64,000 nt of DNA from Tsuneonella deserti (GCF_014644315.1 NZ_BMKL01000001.1:1995001-2059000); one strand, 5' to 3'. Shown: positions 54,638-63,536, numbered from the stretch's first letter. The notes: generated from the sequence alone by a model not told the origin. Numbers and translations: made by a program.

Positions 54638-55212
54638 TGCGAATCCTCCCCGTCGGCGCCGGTGCGTTCGATCCACTTGGCGAACGTCTCGATGAACGAC
54701 TTGAAGAAGTCGCGGGTATCGCCCGGTACAAGCGCACCGTTCTCGTCGAACAGCGATCCGGCGTTTCCTACATAAGCCTCCGGCTGCTGAAGGATCGGCA
54801 TGTCGAGAAACACCAGCGACTGGCGCAAGTGGTGGTTGGCGCCGAAGCCGCCGATCGCTCCCTGCGACAGTGACATCACCGCCGCCGGCTTCCCGCTGAA
54901 GGCGCTCGCCCCATAGGGGCGCGATCCGACATCGATCGCGTTCTTGAGAACGCCGGGGACCGAGCGGTTGTATTCTGGCGTGACAAACAGCACGGCGTCG
55001 CTCACCTTCACCTGCTCGCGGAAGCGCGTCCACGACGAGGGTGGTCCGGCGGCTTCGGCATCCTCGTCGTAATGGGGCAGGTCGCCGATTTCGACGATCG
55101 AAAGTTCGATGCCCTCGGGGGCCAGATCGGCCAGCGCGAGCGCGGCTTTGCGGTTGAGCGAATCCTTGCGCAGGCTGCCGACGATCACGGCGACGTTGCG
55201 GGTCTTGGTCAT
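54634..55212 (-). CDS. NADPH-dependent FMN reductase-like flavoprotein
   Basis: A 192-residue flavodoxin-fold protein. The FMN phosphate loop is in VAVIVGSLRKDSLNRKAA. Further motifs are VLFVTPEYNRSVPGVLKNAIDVGSRP, containing the PEYN(R)S motif of azo-/quinone/chromate reductases, and the GKPAAVMSLSQGAIGGFGA loop. It reduces quinones, nitro- or azo-compounds or metal ions with NAD(P)H; the natural role may be quinone redox defence. It lies 87 nt downstream of the pirin gene on the same strand. Confidence 0.93.
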   Translation of the reverse strand: MTKTRNVAVIVGSLRKDSLNRKAALALADLAPEGIELSIVEIGDLPHYDEDAEAAGPPSSWTRFREQVKVSDAVLFVTPEYNRSVPGVLKNAIDVGSRPYGASAFSGKPAAVMSLSQGAIGGFGANHHLRQSLVFLDMPILQQPEAYVGNAGSLFDENGALVPGDTRDFFKSFIETFAKWIERTGADGEDSQ

Positions 55213-55299
55213 TAGATTTTCTCCGATTTTTGAAAATGGCGGCGAGGGAGCGCGAGGGGGGAGGCTCCCTCGCCGGCGGGGATGATGGACTGCGACGGG

Positions 55300-55995
55300 T
55301 TAGCGCGCGTCCACCAGAACCAGTTCGGCATCCTCAATCGCGGTCACTTCGATGCGGGACACACCGGTGATCGCGGCGCCGTCACGGGCGTCGACCTGGA
55401 CTTCGCCGACCCGGACGCTGCCAATCGCTGGCACGAGGTAGAGGTGACGATCGGGCGACGTCTCGTACGCCACCGTTTCCCCGGCCCTGACCGTCGCGCC
55501 GAGCACACGGGCATGGGCGCGGATCGGCAGAGCGTCATCTCCATCGATGCCAGACGCGAGCGGTTCGAAACGGCCGTTGCGGGAAGCCTTGGGAAACGGC
55601 CGCGCGCCCCAGCCAGGTTCGCCGCCACGCTCGTCGGGAATGATCCAGATCTGGAAGATCTGCGTCGGCTCATCCTCGAGGTTGTATTCGGAGTGCGTCA
55701 CGCCGTTGCCGGCCGACATTACCTGAACATCGCCGGCTTCGGTCCGACCTTCGTTCCCCAGGCTGTCGCGGTGGGTGATCGCGCCTTTCCTGACGTAAGT
55801 GATGATCTCCATGTCGCGGTGCGGATGGGGGGGGAAGCCGCTTCGGGGGGCAATGGTGTCATCGTTCCACACCCGCAGTTGGCCCCAGTTGACCCGCTCG
55901 GGATCATGGTAGTCGGCGAATGAAAAGTGGTGCCGCGCGTCGAGCCATCCGTGGTCGGCGGCGCCCAAGGTGCCGAAGCGTCGAACTTCGATCAT
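55300..55995 (-). CDS. Pirin family protein (possible quercetin 2,3-dioxygenase)
   Basis: A 231-residue bicupin. Metal ligands of the N-terminal cupin are in PHPHRDMEIITYV (two His), GAITHRDS (His) and GNGVTHSE (His and Glu), the intact pirin metal site. The C-terminal cupin lacks these residues, as usual. Bacterial pirins act as dioxygenases or as redox/regulatory proteins. The start at 55995 (MIEVRRFG) follows GGAG at a good distance. It diverges from a LysR gene 95 nt away, so it is the likely target of that regulator, and it is followed by the FMN reductase. Confidence 0.93.
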   Translation of the reverse strand: MIEVRRFGTLGAADHGWLDARHHFSFADYHDPERVNWGQLRVWNDDTIAPRSGFPPHPHRDMEIITYVRKGAITHRDSLGNEGRTEAGDVQVMSAGNGVTHSEYNLEDEPTQIFQIWIIPDERGGEPGWGARPFPKASRNGRFEPLASGIDGDDALPIRAHARVLGATVRAGETVAYETSPDRHLYLVPAIGSVRVGEVQVDARDGAAITGVSRIEVTAIEDAELVLVDAR

Positions 55996-56090
55996 GTCAG
56001 TCTCCATAATTTCCTGTCGAGACCGATATGGCCCTTGCGGGTATCCAGCATAAGCGCGATAAAACGCGACGAAATGTTCTGGAAATCTGA

Positions 56091-57053
56091 ATGGTGGACG
56101 TCGGCAGCCCTACGGTCGATCAGCTGAGGATTTTCCTCGCCGTGGCCGAGCACGGCAGCTTCAATCAGGCTGCACGGAAGCTCGGGCGAGCCCTGTCCGT
56201 CATCAGCTACGGCATCGCGGCACTGGAGCTTCAGCTCGGGGTCCAGCTGTTCGATCGGCAGGGATCGCGCAAGCCCAGGCTCACCGAAGCAGGCCGCGCG
56301 CTGCTGGCCGATGCGCGCTCGGTGATCGACGAAGTCGACGGGTTGATGGCCCGTGTGCGAAGCGTCCAGCAGGGACTTGAAAGCGAACTCTCGCTGGCAG
56401 TCGACGTCATGGTGTCCGGCGCTGCACTTGCCGGCATACTCAGCGACTTCCAGCAGGTGTTCCCTACCGTCGACTTGCGCCTCCACGTCGAGGCTCTGGG
56501 AGCGGTTGCGGCCCTTGTGGTGGACCACCGGGCCGATCTCGCGGTGGCCGGGCCCGACATTGTCGACCTGCCGGAACTGCAGCGCCGCGCGCTCGGCAGC
56601 GTGATGCTCGCCCCCGTCGCGGCGCCGGGCCACCCGCTGGCCCGAATGAAATCCATCCCCCCCGGCGAGGCGCGCCGCCACCTGCAGCTTGTTCTCACCG
56701 ATCGGTCGCAGCTGACGGAGGGCAAGGATTTCTCGGTCCTCAGCCCCCGGACCTGGCGCCTGGCGGATCTCGGCGCGAAACACAGCCTGCTGCTTGAAGG
56801 GATCGGCTGGGGGAACATGCCGCGCCACCTCGTCGCGTCGGAGATTGCGAGCGGGCGGCTGGTGCGCCTCGACATACCAGAAAACCCAATCGTCGATTAC
56901 GACCTGTTCGCACTCTGGCGGAAGGACAGCAGTCCGGGCCCGGCAACCAGCTGGATGCTCGAAGCGCTCGAGAAACGTCTCGCGAACGCACCTAGCGCGA
57001 CCCTGCGGCAGGTTCCGCGCCCGTCTTCCACAGCGAGTAAAGCACCCCGCTAG
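56091..57053 (+). CDS. LysR-family transcriptional regulator
   Basis: A 320-residue regulator. The N-terminal winged helix-turn-helix (about 8-65) reads PTVDQLRIFLAVAEHGSFNQAARKLGRALSVISYGIAALELQLGVQLFDRQ in part. The effector domain begins near residue 95 (LSLAVDVMVSGAALAGILSDFQQVFP). It is transcribed divergently from the pirin and FMN reductase genes, and so probably controls them and its own gene through the 95 nt between them. Its last 62 nt overlap the 3' end of the convergent terC gene. Confidence 0.93.
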   Translation: MVDVGSPTVDQLRIFLAVAEHGSFNQAARKLGRALSVISYGIAALELQLGVQLFDRQGSRKPRLTEAGRALLADARSVIDEVDGLMARVRSVQQGLESELSLAVDVMVSGAALAGILSDFQQVFPTVDLRLHVEALGAVAALVVDHRADLAVAGPDIVDLPELQRRALGSVMLAPVAAPGHPLARMKSIPPGEARRHLQLVLTDRSQLTEGKDFSVLSPRTWRLADLGAKHSLLLEGIGWGNMPRHLVASEIASGRLVRLDIPENPIVDYDLFALWRKDSSPGPATSWMLEALEKRLANAPSATLRQVPRPSSTASKAPR

Positions 57054-57978
57054 CGATCAGGATGGCCGTGACCCCGAGACTGAGCACGGGGGGAAACTTG
57101 TCTCCGCCGAGCACGAAGTCAGCCACGAATATCTTGCCGCCAATGAACACAAGCACAGCCGCGAGGGCGTACTTCAGGTAGTGGAACCGGTGGACCATCG
57201 CCGCGAGCGCGAAATAGAGCGCACGCAGGCCGAGGATTGCCATGATGTTGCTCGTGTAGACGATGAACGGGTCGGTGGTGATAGCGAAGATGGCCGGCAC
57301 GCTGTCGACCGCGAACACCAGGTCGGCAAGATTGATGACGACCAGAGCAAGGAAGAGCGGGGTGGCGGCGAGCACGAGCTTGCCGGTCCGCTCGTCAGGC
57401 TGGCGCACGAAGAAGTGCTGGGCGTGGAGTTCGCGCGTCACCCGCATGTGCGCCGATATCCAGCGCACCGCGGCGTTATTGCCGATATCGGGCTGGTGGT
57501 CGCCGGCGAAAAACATTTTCACGCCGGTGACGATCAGGAACCCGGCGAACAGGTAGAGCATCCAGTATGCCTCGGCTACGAGCGCGGCGCCGCCGGCGAT
57601 CATGATGCCGCGCAGGACGATGACGCCGATGATCCCCCAGAGAAGGGCCCGGTACTGGTATTTTGCGGGGATCGCGAAGTAGCCGAAGATCAGGCTGATC
57701 ACGAATACGTTGTCGATCGACAGGGCCTTCTCGATGAAGAACCCGGTGTAATACTGCATCCCGAGTTCGCCCCCCCGCTCGGCCCAGATCCACGCGCCGA
57801 AGGCAAGAGCGACCGCGATGTAGAAGGCGCTCAGCCTGAGCGATTCCGCGATCCCCATTTCGCGGTCGTCCTTATGGAGAAAACCGAGGTCGAATGCGGT
57901 GAGCGCCAGTACGAGGCCCGCGAATACGAGCCAGAACCATGCCGGGGTGCCCAGCAGGTCGAGAGTAAGGAAGTCCAT
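56992..57978 (-). CDS. TerC family integral membrane protein (Alx-like)
   Basis: A 328-residue protein with about nine helices. Conserved acidic residues occur within helices: TAFDLGFLHKDD, FFIEKALSIDNVFVISLIFGYF, and ADLVFAVDSVPAIFAITTDPFIVYTSNIMAILGLRALYF, the TerC/Alx signatures. A His/Asp-rich cytoplasmic loop (FFAGDHQPD, TRELHAQHFFV) separates the halves. Members export Mn2+ or confer metal/tellurite resistance. Its 3' end overlaps the convergent LysR gene by 62 nt. I saw no yybP-ykoY riboswitch in its leader. Confidence 0.92.
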   Translation of the reverse strand: MDFLTLDLLGTPAWFWLVFAGLVLALTAFDLGFLHKDDREMGIAESLRLSAFYIAVALAFGAWIWAERGGELGMQYYTGFFIEKALSIDNVFVISLIFGYFAIPAKYQYRALLWGIIGVIVLRGIMIAGGAALVAEAYWMLYLFAGFLIVTGVKMFFAGDHQPDIGNNAAVRWISAHMRVTRELHAQHFFVRQPDERTGKLVLAATPLFLALVVINLADLVFAVDSVPAIFAITTDPFIVYTSNIMAILGLRALYFALAAMVHRFHYLKYALAAVLVFIGGKIFVADFVLGGDKFPPVLSLGVTAILIASGVLYSLWKTGAEPAAGSR

Positions 57979-58050
57979 TGCGCTGGGTCCCTGGCAACCT
58001 CGCGGCCGCGCGCGGACCGGATCGGCCGAGGCGCGCCAGCCGCGTTCGTA

Positions 58051-58224
58051 TCAGCCCCGCGCGGGGCGGCGGAGAAGACGCGAAAGCTGGTCCTTCAGTG
58101 CCAGCTTGAGCTTCTTGAGCCTCACGATTTCGTGCGGATCGGCGCTCCGCACGCGCTGCATCAGGCGCAGACGCTCGTCGAGCTTCTGATGACGCTCGAG
58201 CAACGCGAAATAACGGTCGGACAT
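58051..58224 (-). CDS. YdcH/DUF465 family protein
   Basis: A 57-residue helical protein. The pattern LLERHQKLDERLRLMQRVRSADPHEIVRLKKLKLALKDQLSRLL, two charged helices that form an antiparallel hairpin, is the DUF465/YdcH signature. Function is unknown. The start ATG is at 58224; a longer frame upstream is rejected since it continues through the unstructured leader. It is followed on the same strand by terC after 72 nt. Confidence 0.88.
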   Translation of the reverse strand: MSDRYFALLERHQKLDERLRLMQRVRSADPHEIVRLKKLKLALKDQLSRLLRRPARG

Positions 58225-58592
58225 GACAGTCTCCCTATCGAACAGGTGCACAGGTTCGATCGGATGTGCCGACACCGGATTTGGGGCAGAGGGGGGAGGA
58301 GCCCGGGCCCGGCATCGGCAACATCCGATGCGGTCCGACATCACGCTGGCTCAGGGATTGAAACCCGGAGCCGGCGCCAGAGGGGCCCGGTCCGCTCATT
58401 CGATGTGAGAAAGCGGATTTCGGGTTTCAAGTGGGGCAGCCAATTCTTTGGCCATTCGCCGTTTGAACCGGGAACGCATCGCTGCCCGCGTCTTGGCTGC
58501 CGCTCGCCTTCAAGCGTGTAATTTGGCTTCATTATCAGTTCACGAGGCCGGGCCGAGACTGAGGGCAGACTTTCCCCGGTTGACGCACGCTT
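58225..58592. other. Intergenic stretch without a gene I can support
   Basis: The gap of 458 nt between the DUF465 gene and the glycine-zipper gene holds only short unsupported frames on both strands. It contains a 10 bp inverted repeat (TTGAAACCCG at 58358-58367, CGGGTTTCAA at 58421-58430) with a smaller nested pair (TCCGCT/AGCGGA), and an EcfG promoter at its right end. Confidence 0.6.
58358..58430. repeat. Long-loop inverted repeat, possibly a structured RNA
   Basis: TTGAAACCCG and CGGGTTTCAA are perfect inverse copies separated by 53 nt. Inside lies TCCGCT...AGCGGA. The nested pairing could fold as one branched stem on either strand. It matches no riboswitch class that I recognise. Confidence 0.4.
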
Positions 58593-58617
58593 GGAACGCC
58601 CACGCACTGATCGCGTT
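58593..58617 (+). promoter_or_regulatory. EcfG promoter for the glycine-zipper lipoprotein operon
   Basis: GGAAC (58593-58597), a 16 nt spacer and CGTT (58614-58617): an exact EcfG consensus match, 66 nt before the ATG of the lipoprotein. It is over 50 kb from ecfG and marks a regulon target. Confidence 0.78.
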
Positions 58618-58682
58618 TGGGGGACGGGCGCGAGGGTATTGCGTGGTCACGAACGTGGCATGATCAATTGAAGGGACAAACG

Positions 58683-59261
58683 ATGAAAAAATCTATCGTG
58701 TTACTGGCAGCCGCCGCGCTGCCGCTTGGCGCATGCACTTCGTACAATGGTGATAGTGACACCCTCGCCAGCGCCGGGACCGGCGCCGCTATCGGCGCTG
58801 CTGCCGGGGCCGGCGTCTCTGCCGTTGCCGGCACCGACCTCCTGACCAGCGCCGCGATCGGTGCCGCCGCCGGCGGGCTTGCAGGCGCGGTCTGGGCTGA
58901 CCGGAACCGCGATGGCCGCGCTGACGGCTACGTCTACCAGAACCGCTACTATGCGGGCACCCCGGACACCTACCAGCCCGGCATGGGCGATGCCTCCTAC
59001 TGCCCGAGCGTGGGCGGCACGGCGCTCAAGACCGGCGTTGCCGGTGCGGCCGTTGGCGCCGGCGCTGGTGCGCTCATCGGCGGGCTCGGCGTGCTTGAAG
59101 GTGCTGCGATCGGCGCGGCCGTTGGCGGCCTTGGCGGTGCGATCTGGGCCGACCAGAACCGCGACGGCTGCATCGACGGCTATGTCCGCGAAGGCCAGTA
59201 CTATGCGGGCGTTCCGGCTCAGCAGCCCGTGAATACCACCTATACCGGTGAGCGGGGCTGA
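58683..59261 (+). CDS. Glycine-zipper lipoprotein with two EF-hand-like loops, EcfG-controlled
   Basis: A 192-residue lipoprotein (LLAAAALPLGAC, lipidated Cys about residue 18). It is an internal duplication of about 75 residues. Each half has a glycine zipper (GTGAAIGAAAGAGVSAVAG; AAVGAGAGALIGGLG), followed by AVWADRNRDGRADGYVYQ or AIWADQNRDGCIDGYVRE and then YYAG. The DxNxDGxxDGY loops resemble calcium-binding EF-hand or dockerin loops. It likely sits in the outer membrane. An exact EcfG promoter precedes it, and the L,D-transpeptidase gene starts 8 nt after its stop. Confidence 0.85.
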   Translation: MKKSIVLLAAAALPLGACTSYNGDSDTLASAGTGAAIGAAAGAGVSAVAGTDLLTSAAIGAAAGGLAGAVWADRNRDGRADGYVYQNRYYAGTPDTYQPGMGDASYCPSVGGTALKTGVAGAAVGAGAGALIGGLGVLEGAAIGAAVGGLGGAIWADQNRDGCIDGYVREGQYYAGVPAQQPVNTTYTGERG

Positions 59262-59269
59262 ACCTTCAA

Positions 59270-60634
59270 ATGACTAGCATTGCAAGGGCCGCAATGGCCC
59301 GGACCAACCGCGCGGTGCTGGTCGCTGGTGTGGGCGCGCTGATTGCATTCGGCGCGCCCATCCCTGTGGCGGCGGCGCAGCCTTACGGTCTGGACAGCCA
59401 CGAGCTTCGGTCGGAGGTGAAGGACCGGGCTGGCGACTTGCGCCGTTTCTATGCCTCGCGGGATTATCGACCGCTGTGGTTGTCGCCCGACGGCAGTGCC
59501 CGTCCCGCAGTCGACCGGCTGCTGAGCCGGCTCGACACCGCACAATTTGATGCGCTCGATCGGAAAACGCTGAAAAAGCTGCGGACCGATTCCGTCCGCC
59601 GTGATCTCGATCGGGCGATGCGCGGCGATCCCGAAGCAATCGCGAAGGCCGACACGGGCCTGTCACATCTATACGCGTCCTATGTCCAGGCCATGCGTGC
59701 CGCTCCCCGGGCGTCGATGCTCTACGAAAGCCGTGCGCTTGCGCCGGTTGTCCCCACTGCCGAGGCTGCCTTGCAGGCAGCCGCAAAGGCGCCCTCGCTC
59801 GAGACCTACGTTGCCGAGATGGGCTGGATGCACCCCTTCTACGCCCCCCTTCGCGACGCGCTGGACAGCAACGGGTACGATCCCGAACGCCGACGCACGA
59901 TCTGGGAAAATCTCCAGCGCGTGCGTGCGCTGCCGGCCACTCCGGCCGATCGCTATGTCCTAGTGGACGCGGCGAGCGCGCGGTTGTGGATGTACGAGAA
60001 TGGCAAGCCGGTGGATTCGATGCGGGTCGTTGTCGGCAAGTCTGAATCGCAGACCCCCGCGATGGCAGGCTTCCTGCGCTATGCGATCGTCAATCCCTAC
60101 TGGAACGTCCCGCCGGACCTCGTGCAGCGGACAATCGCGAACGGCGTGCTGAAGCAAGGCACGAAGTATCTCAAGACGCGCGGTTACGAAGTGCTGCCAA
60201 GCTATGACGAGAGCGCCAAGCCGATCGACCCTGCGAAAATCGATTGGAAGTCAGTCGCGCAAGGTGCGGAGCCGCCTTATGTCCGTCAGAAACCGGGCGG
60301 CGGCAATTTCATGGGCAAAGTGAAATACGAATTTCCCAATCCCAAGGGCATCTACCTTCACGACACGCCTGACAGGGGACTGCTGAAGCTCGACGAACGC
60401 CAGCTCAGCAACGGCTGCGTACGCCTCGAGGATGCGGAGCGCCTGGGGCGCTGGTTGCTCGGCAAGTCGGTGGCCAAGGCGGGTTCGAAGCCCGAACAGA
60501 AAATCAACCTGCCGACCCTTGTGCCGGTCTATCTCACTTACCTGACCGCTGCGCCGACCGAGAAGGGGATCGCATTCCGCGATGACGTCTATGGCCGCGA
60601 CGGAGCGCCGCAGATGGCCGCTTTGACGAACTGA
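59270..60634 (+). CDS. Exported YcbB-type L,D-transpeptidase (second paralogue)
   Basis: A 454-residue enzyme with a signal peptide (LVAGVGALIAFGAPIPVAAAQ, ending near residue 36). A scaffold region (RRFYASRDYRPLWLSPDG, the peptidoglycan-binding-like part; then about 150 helical residues) precedes the YkuD domain: RYVLVDAASARLWMYENGKPV, KGIYLHDTPDRG and QLSNGCVRLEDAERLG with the catalytic Cys. It is a diverged relative of the enzyme at 26851. The 8 nt gap after the glycine-zipper gene suggests one transcript and so EcfG control. The in-frame ATG 24 nt downstream is an alternative start. Confidence 0.88.
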   Translation: MTSIARAAMARTNRAVLVAGVGALIAFGAPIPVAAAQPYGLDSHELRSEVKDRAGDLRRFYASRDYRPLWLSPDGSARPAVDRLLSRLDTAQFDALDRKTLKKLRTDSVRRDLDRAMRGDPEAIAKADTGLSHLYASYVQAMRAAPRASMLYESRALAPVVPTAEAALQAAAKAPSLETYVAEMGWMHPFYAPLRDALDSNGYDPERRRTIWENLQRVRALPATPADRYVLVDAASARLWMYENGKPVDSMRVVVGKSESQTPAMAGFLRYAIVNPYWNVPPDLVQRTIANGVLKQGTKYLKTRGYEVLPSYDESAKPIDPAKIDWKSVAQGAEPPYVRQKPGGGNFMGKVKYEFPNPKGIYLHDTPDRGLLKLDERQLSNGCVRLEDAERLGRWLLGKSVAKAGSKPEQKINLPTLVPVYLTYLTAAPTEKGIAFRDDVYGRDGAPQMAALTN

Positions 60635-61336
60635 TCAGCGGCGCCTCGTTCCCCAGGTGAAACTTGTCTGCAGGGTCGATTCGACCGCCTCGCCCCGCCC
60701 GTTTGTGGCGGGGCGAAAGCGGAAGCGGGCTGTAAACAGGCGACACGTGAGATCGTCGAGCAGGGCATGTCCGCTCGAACGAAGCACCGTGCAGCGATCC
60801 ACTGCGCCATCGGTGCGAACGCGGAAGCTGATGGCGACAGTGCCTGCAAGTCCGGCTGCCTCGGCCGCGCGAGGATAGTCGCTGTCGCGCAAGGCCCCGG
60901 CGATGCGTTGCGCCGGCGTCCCCGCGCCCCCGCCGTCGCTTCCGCCTGTGCCTGAGCCTGAGCCGGCGCCCGTTCCGGTACCGGCCGTGCCCGCGCCCGA
61001 ATTCACATCCCGTCCCTCTCCTGCCACCGAAGCAGCCGGTGCCGGACGGAGTGGCACGGGCGCGGTTGGCGCTTCCACCGGCATGGCATCGGCCTTGGCT
61101 CCTTCATCGCCAGGCCGACCTTTCGCGGGGTCGCTTTGCCGCTGCGTGGGGGGGGGCGGCGGCGGAGGAGGCGGAGGGCGCATGTCCACGGTGACGAGCG
61201 GGGTGTCAGCACTGTCCGGAGCAACCCCGCCCGATCGCAAGCCGAGCAACAATCCTGCCGCCAACGCCCCGTGGACCGCGATCGTAAGCGCCAGGGCGCC
61301 TGCACGCCTGCGCGGGTCCTTGTCCTGCCCATACAT
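60635..61336 (-). CDS. TonB-family energy transducer
   Basis: A 233-residue TonB-like protein. The N-terminal anchor is [20 protein letters not shown] (with the His typical of TonB helices). A proline run of ten ([11 protein letters not shown]) and a glycine/threonine-rich spacer span the periplasm. The C-terminal TonB domain (about 145-230) shows [26 protein letters not shown] and [16 protein letters not shown]. It couples proton motive force to outer-membrane receptors. It converges with the L,D-transpeptidase gene with no gap. ExbB/D are not nearby. Confidence 0.9.
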   Translation of the reverse strand: MYGQDKDPRRRAGALALTIAVHGALAAGLLLGLRSGGVAPDSADTPLVTVDMRPPPPPPPPPPTQRQSDPAKGRPGDEGAKADAMPVEAPTAPVPLRPAPAASVAGEGRDVNSGAGTAGTGTGAGSGSGTGGSDGGGAGTPAQRIAGALRDSDYPRAAEAAGLAGTVAISFRVRTDGAVDRCTVLRSSGHALLDDLTCRLFTARFRFRPATNGRGEAVESTLQTSFTWGTRRR

Positions 61337-61468
61337 CGCATGATGGACAACGGAGAAAGGGGCGCTCTGCTCCCCTTTCGGAACGCTTGCGGCAGATCAA
61401 TGCGCGCACTCTGCCGAACGGTAGCATTCCCGCCATACCCGCGTGGTTCCGCAGCAAGGAGAAAAGCG

Positions 61469-62743
61469 ATGGATTTCGCCCCGTCGGCACGGCAACTCGA
61501 ATGGCGGGATCGCGTTCGCGCCTTCATGGAGAGTCACGTCTATCCGGCCGAGGAGGCGTACCGCGCGCACCTCAAGGCCGACGATCCCGCCACGAGATGG
61601 AGCGTCCCGCCAGTCGTCGAGGAACTCAAGGCCCGCGCCTACGCCGAAGGGCTGTGGAACCTCTTCCTGCCTCCGTCCGGGCACGACGAGGGGGATTACC
61701 GCGGCGCTGGTCTCACGAACCTCGAATATGCCCTGTGCGCGGAAGAGATGGGCCGCGTGGGCTTCGCATCCGAGGCGTTCAACTGCTCGGCCCCCGACAC
61801 GGGCAACATGGAAGTGCTGCACCGATACGGCTCGGCGACACAAAAGGAAGAGTGGCTACGCCCGCTGATGGACGGCAGCATCCGCTCCGCATTCCTGATG
61901 ACCGAACCCGACGTCGCCTCTTCCGACGCGAGAAATATCCAGACCTCGATCCGGCGCGAGGGTGACAGCTACGTCATCAACGGCCGAAAGTGGTGGTCTT
62001 CCGGCGCGGGAGATCCCCGCTGCAAGCTGGCGATCGTCATGGGCAAGACCGATCCCGAAGCGCTGGCTCACCAGCAGCAGTCGCAAGTCCTGGTTCCGCT
62101 CGACACACCTGGAGTTGAGATTGTGCGCATGCTGCCGGTGTTCGGCTACGATGGCGCTCCGCACGGTCATGCCGAGATCGTCCTTCGCGATGTGCGCGTC
62201 CCGGCGGAGAACATGATCCTGGGCGAAGGACGCGGGTTCGAGATTGCGCAAGGCCGGCTGGGACCAGGTCGCATCCACCACTGCATGCGCACGATCGGGG
62301 CGGCCGAGCGGGCCATCGAGAAGATGGCCGAACGCCTGCTTTCGAGGGTCGCGTTCGGCAAGCGGCTCGCCGACCAGTCTGTCTGGGAACAGCGCCTCGG
62401 CGAAGCGCGGATCGACATCGAGATGGCCCGATTGCTGTGCCTCAAGGCCGCCGACATGATGGACAAGAGCGACAACAAGGCGGCTCGGCTGGAGATCGCC
62501 ATGATCAAGGTGGCCGCCCCCCGCGCCGCGCTGCGCGTTCTGGACGACGCAATGCAGGCCCACGGCGCGGGTGGACTGTCAGACGATTTCGGACTGGCCG
62601 AAACCTATGCGGGGATGCGCGCGCTGCGCATCGCTGACGGCCCGGACGAGGTGCACCTGCGCTCGATCGCCCGGCTCGAGCTGGGCCGGGTAGGCGATCG
62701 GATGGCCGCGTGGCGCGACCGTGCCAGGCCTCTGGGCGTTTGA
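61469..62743 (+). CDS. Acyl-CoA dehydrogenase family protein (ACAD10/11-like)
   Basis: A 424-residue FAD-dependent dehydrogenase. Segments include [18 protein letters not shown] (FAD/substrate loop), [17 protein letters not shown], the central beta domain, and [52 protein letters not shown] from the C-terminal helical domain. The RKWWSSG motif is typical of the ACAD10/11-like branch often annotated simply as acyl-CoA dehydrogenase. The acyl substrate is unknown. The start at MDFAPSARQ (61469) has AAGGAG upstream. It precedes the moa genes by 87 nt. Confidence 0.93.
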   Translation: MDFAPSARQLEWRDRVRAFMESHVYPAEEAYRAHLKADDPATRWSVPPVVEELKARAYAEGLWNLFLPPSGHDEGDYRGAGLTNLEYALCAEEMGRVGFASEAFNCSAPDTGNMEVLHRYGSATQKEEWLRPLMDGSIRSAFLMTEPDVASSDARNIQTSIRREGDSYVINGRKWWSSGAGDPRCKLAIVMGKTDPEALAHQQQSQVLVPLDTPGVEIVRMLPVFGYDGAPHGHAEIVLRDVRVPAENMILGEGRGFEIAQGRLGPGRIHHCMRTIGAAERAIEKMAERLLSRVAFGKRLADQSVWEQRLGEARIDIEMARLLCLKAADMMDKSDNKAARLEIAMIKVAAPRAALRVLDDAMQAHGAGGLSDDFGLAETYAGMRALRIADGPDEVHLRSIARLELGRVGDRMAAWRDRARPLGV

Positions 62744-62830
62744 AGCGATGATGCGCTGTGGCATCCGCCTCCCGGTGGTGTATCCCGCCTGGACACTGCT
62801 TACGAACACCCGCGCGATGAAGGTGCCCAA

Positions 62831-63076
62831 TTGAAGATTTTCCTCTTCGGCAAGCTCGGCGAACTAATCGGGCGCGAAGTGAATTTTGAACCGGAGCCGG
62901 GCACGGCGACAATCTCGGATGTGCGGCAAGCACTCGCCCGCGCCCATCCGGCTGCCTCGGACGACCTCCTGTCTCCGCGAGTGCGCGCATGTGTGAACGA
63001 CGCGATGGTGAGCGACCGGCATCCTGTCGCCGCCGACGACGAAATTGCGCTCCTGCCACCGGTGTCAGGTGGCTGA
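62831..63076 (+). CDS. moaD: Molybdopterin synthase small subunit MoaD
   Basis: Ubiquitin-like sulfur carrier of molybdopterin synthase, 81 residues. It ends in the required GG (PPVSGG), whose C-terminus becomes a thiocarboxylate. The first strand is MKIFLFGKLGELIG and the central part has VRACVNDAMV. The start is TTG at 62831. The stop overlaps moaE, whose GTG lies inside the moaD 3' end, so the two subunits are translationally coupled. Confidence 0.94.
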   Translation: MKIFLFGKLGELIGREVNFEPEPGTATISDVRQALARAHPAASDDLLSPRVRACVNDAMVSDRHPVAADDEIALLPPVSGG

Positions 63077-63536
63077 CGCAGTCGAAGCGCGCATAACGGA
63101 CGACGCGCTTGATCCGCGGGCGGAGTTCGACGCGTTCCTTGCGGCTCTCGGGGGTGAAGGCGGGGTTGCCACATTCACCGGGCTTGCGCGACCATCGTCC
63201 ATCCGCGGCGCGGCGGTCGAGCGGCTGTTCCTTGACCACCACCCGGTGTTGACGGAGCAATCAGTGCGGCAGATCGCCGCGGACGCGCGGCAGCGCTTCG
63301 GCGTCAGCGCTGTCCGCGTAGTCCACCGGATCGGTGAGGTAGGCAGCGGCGATGCAATCGTATTCGTGGCCGCTGCCTCCGCTCACCGGCGGGCCGCATT
63401 CGAGGCCGCCGATTACATGATGGATCGACTGAAGACCCAGGCGGTGTTCTGGAAGCGCGAGGACACCGCGATCGGCTCGAACTGGATCGAGCCCACCGAG
63501 GCCGATCATGCTGACACGCAGCGCTGGAGCGACTGA
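63069..63536 (+). CDS. moaE: Molybdopterin synthase catalytic subunit MoaE
   Basis: The large subunit that, with MoaD thiocarboxylate, converts cyclic pyranopterin monophosphate to molybdopterin. It has 155 residues. Features are GGVATFTGLARPS, the dimer/active-site region VRVVHRIGEVGSGDAIVFVAAASAHR, and the catalytic lysines in MDRLKTQAVFWKRED. The start is GTG at 63069, overlapping the moaD stop by 8 nt. moaB begins directly after its stop. Confidence 0.95.
   Translation: MADAVEARITDDALDPRAEFDAFLAALGGEGGVATFTGLARPSSIRGAAVERLFLDHHPVLTEQSVRQIAADARQRFGVSAVRVVHRIGEVGSGDAIVFVAAASAHRRAAFEAADYMMDRLKTQAVFWKREDTAIGSNWIEPTEADHADTQRWSD

Noticed and set aside
57979..58050. Possible yybP-ykoY manganese riboswitch before terC
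   Set aside because: TerC/Alx genes often have one, but the leader is only 72 nt and lacks the conserved pairing and loop bases.
60628..60652. Leftward GGAAC-N16-GTTC near the end of the L,D-transpeptidase gene
   Set aside because: The -10 element is shifted and it points into the 3' end of a coding region with no gene to drive.
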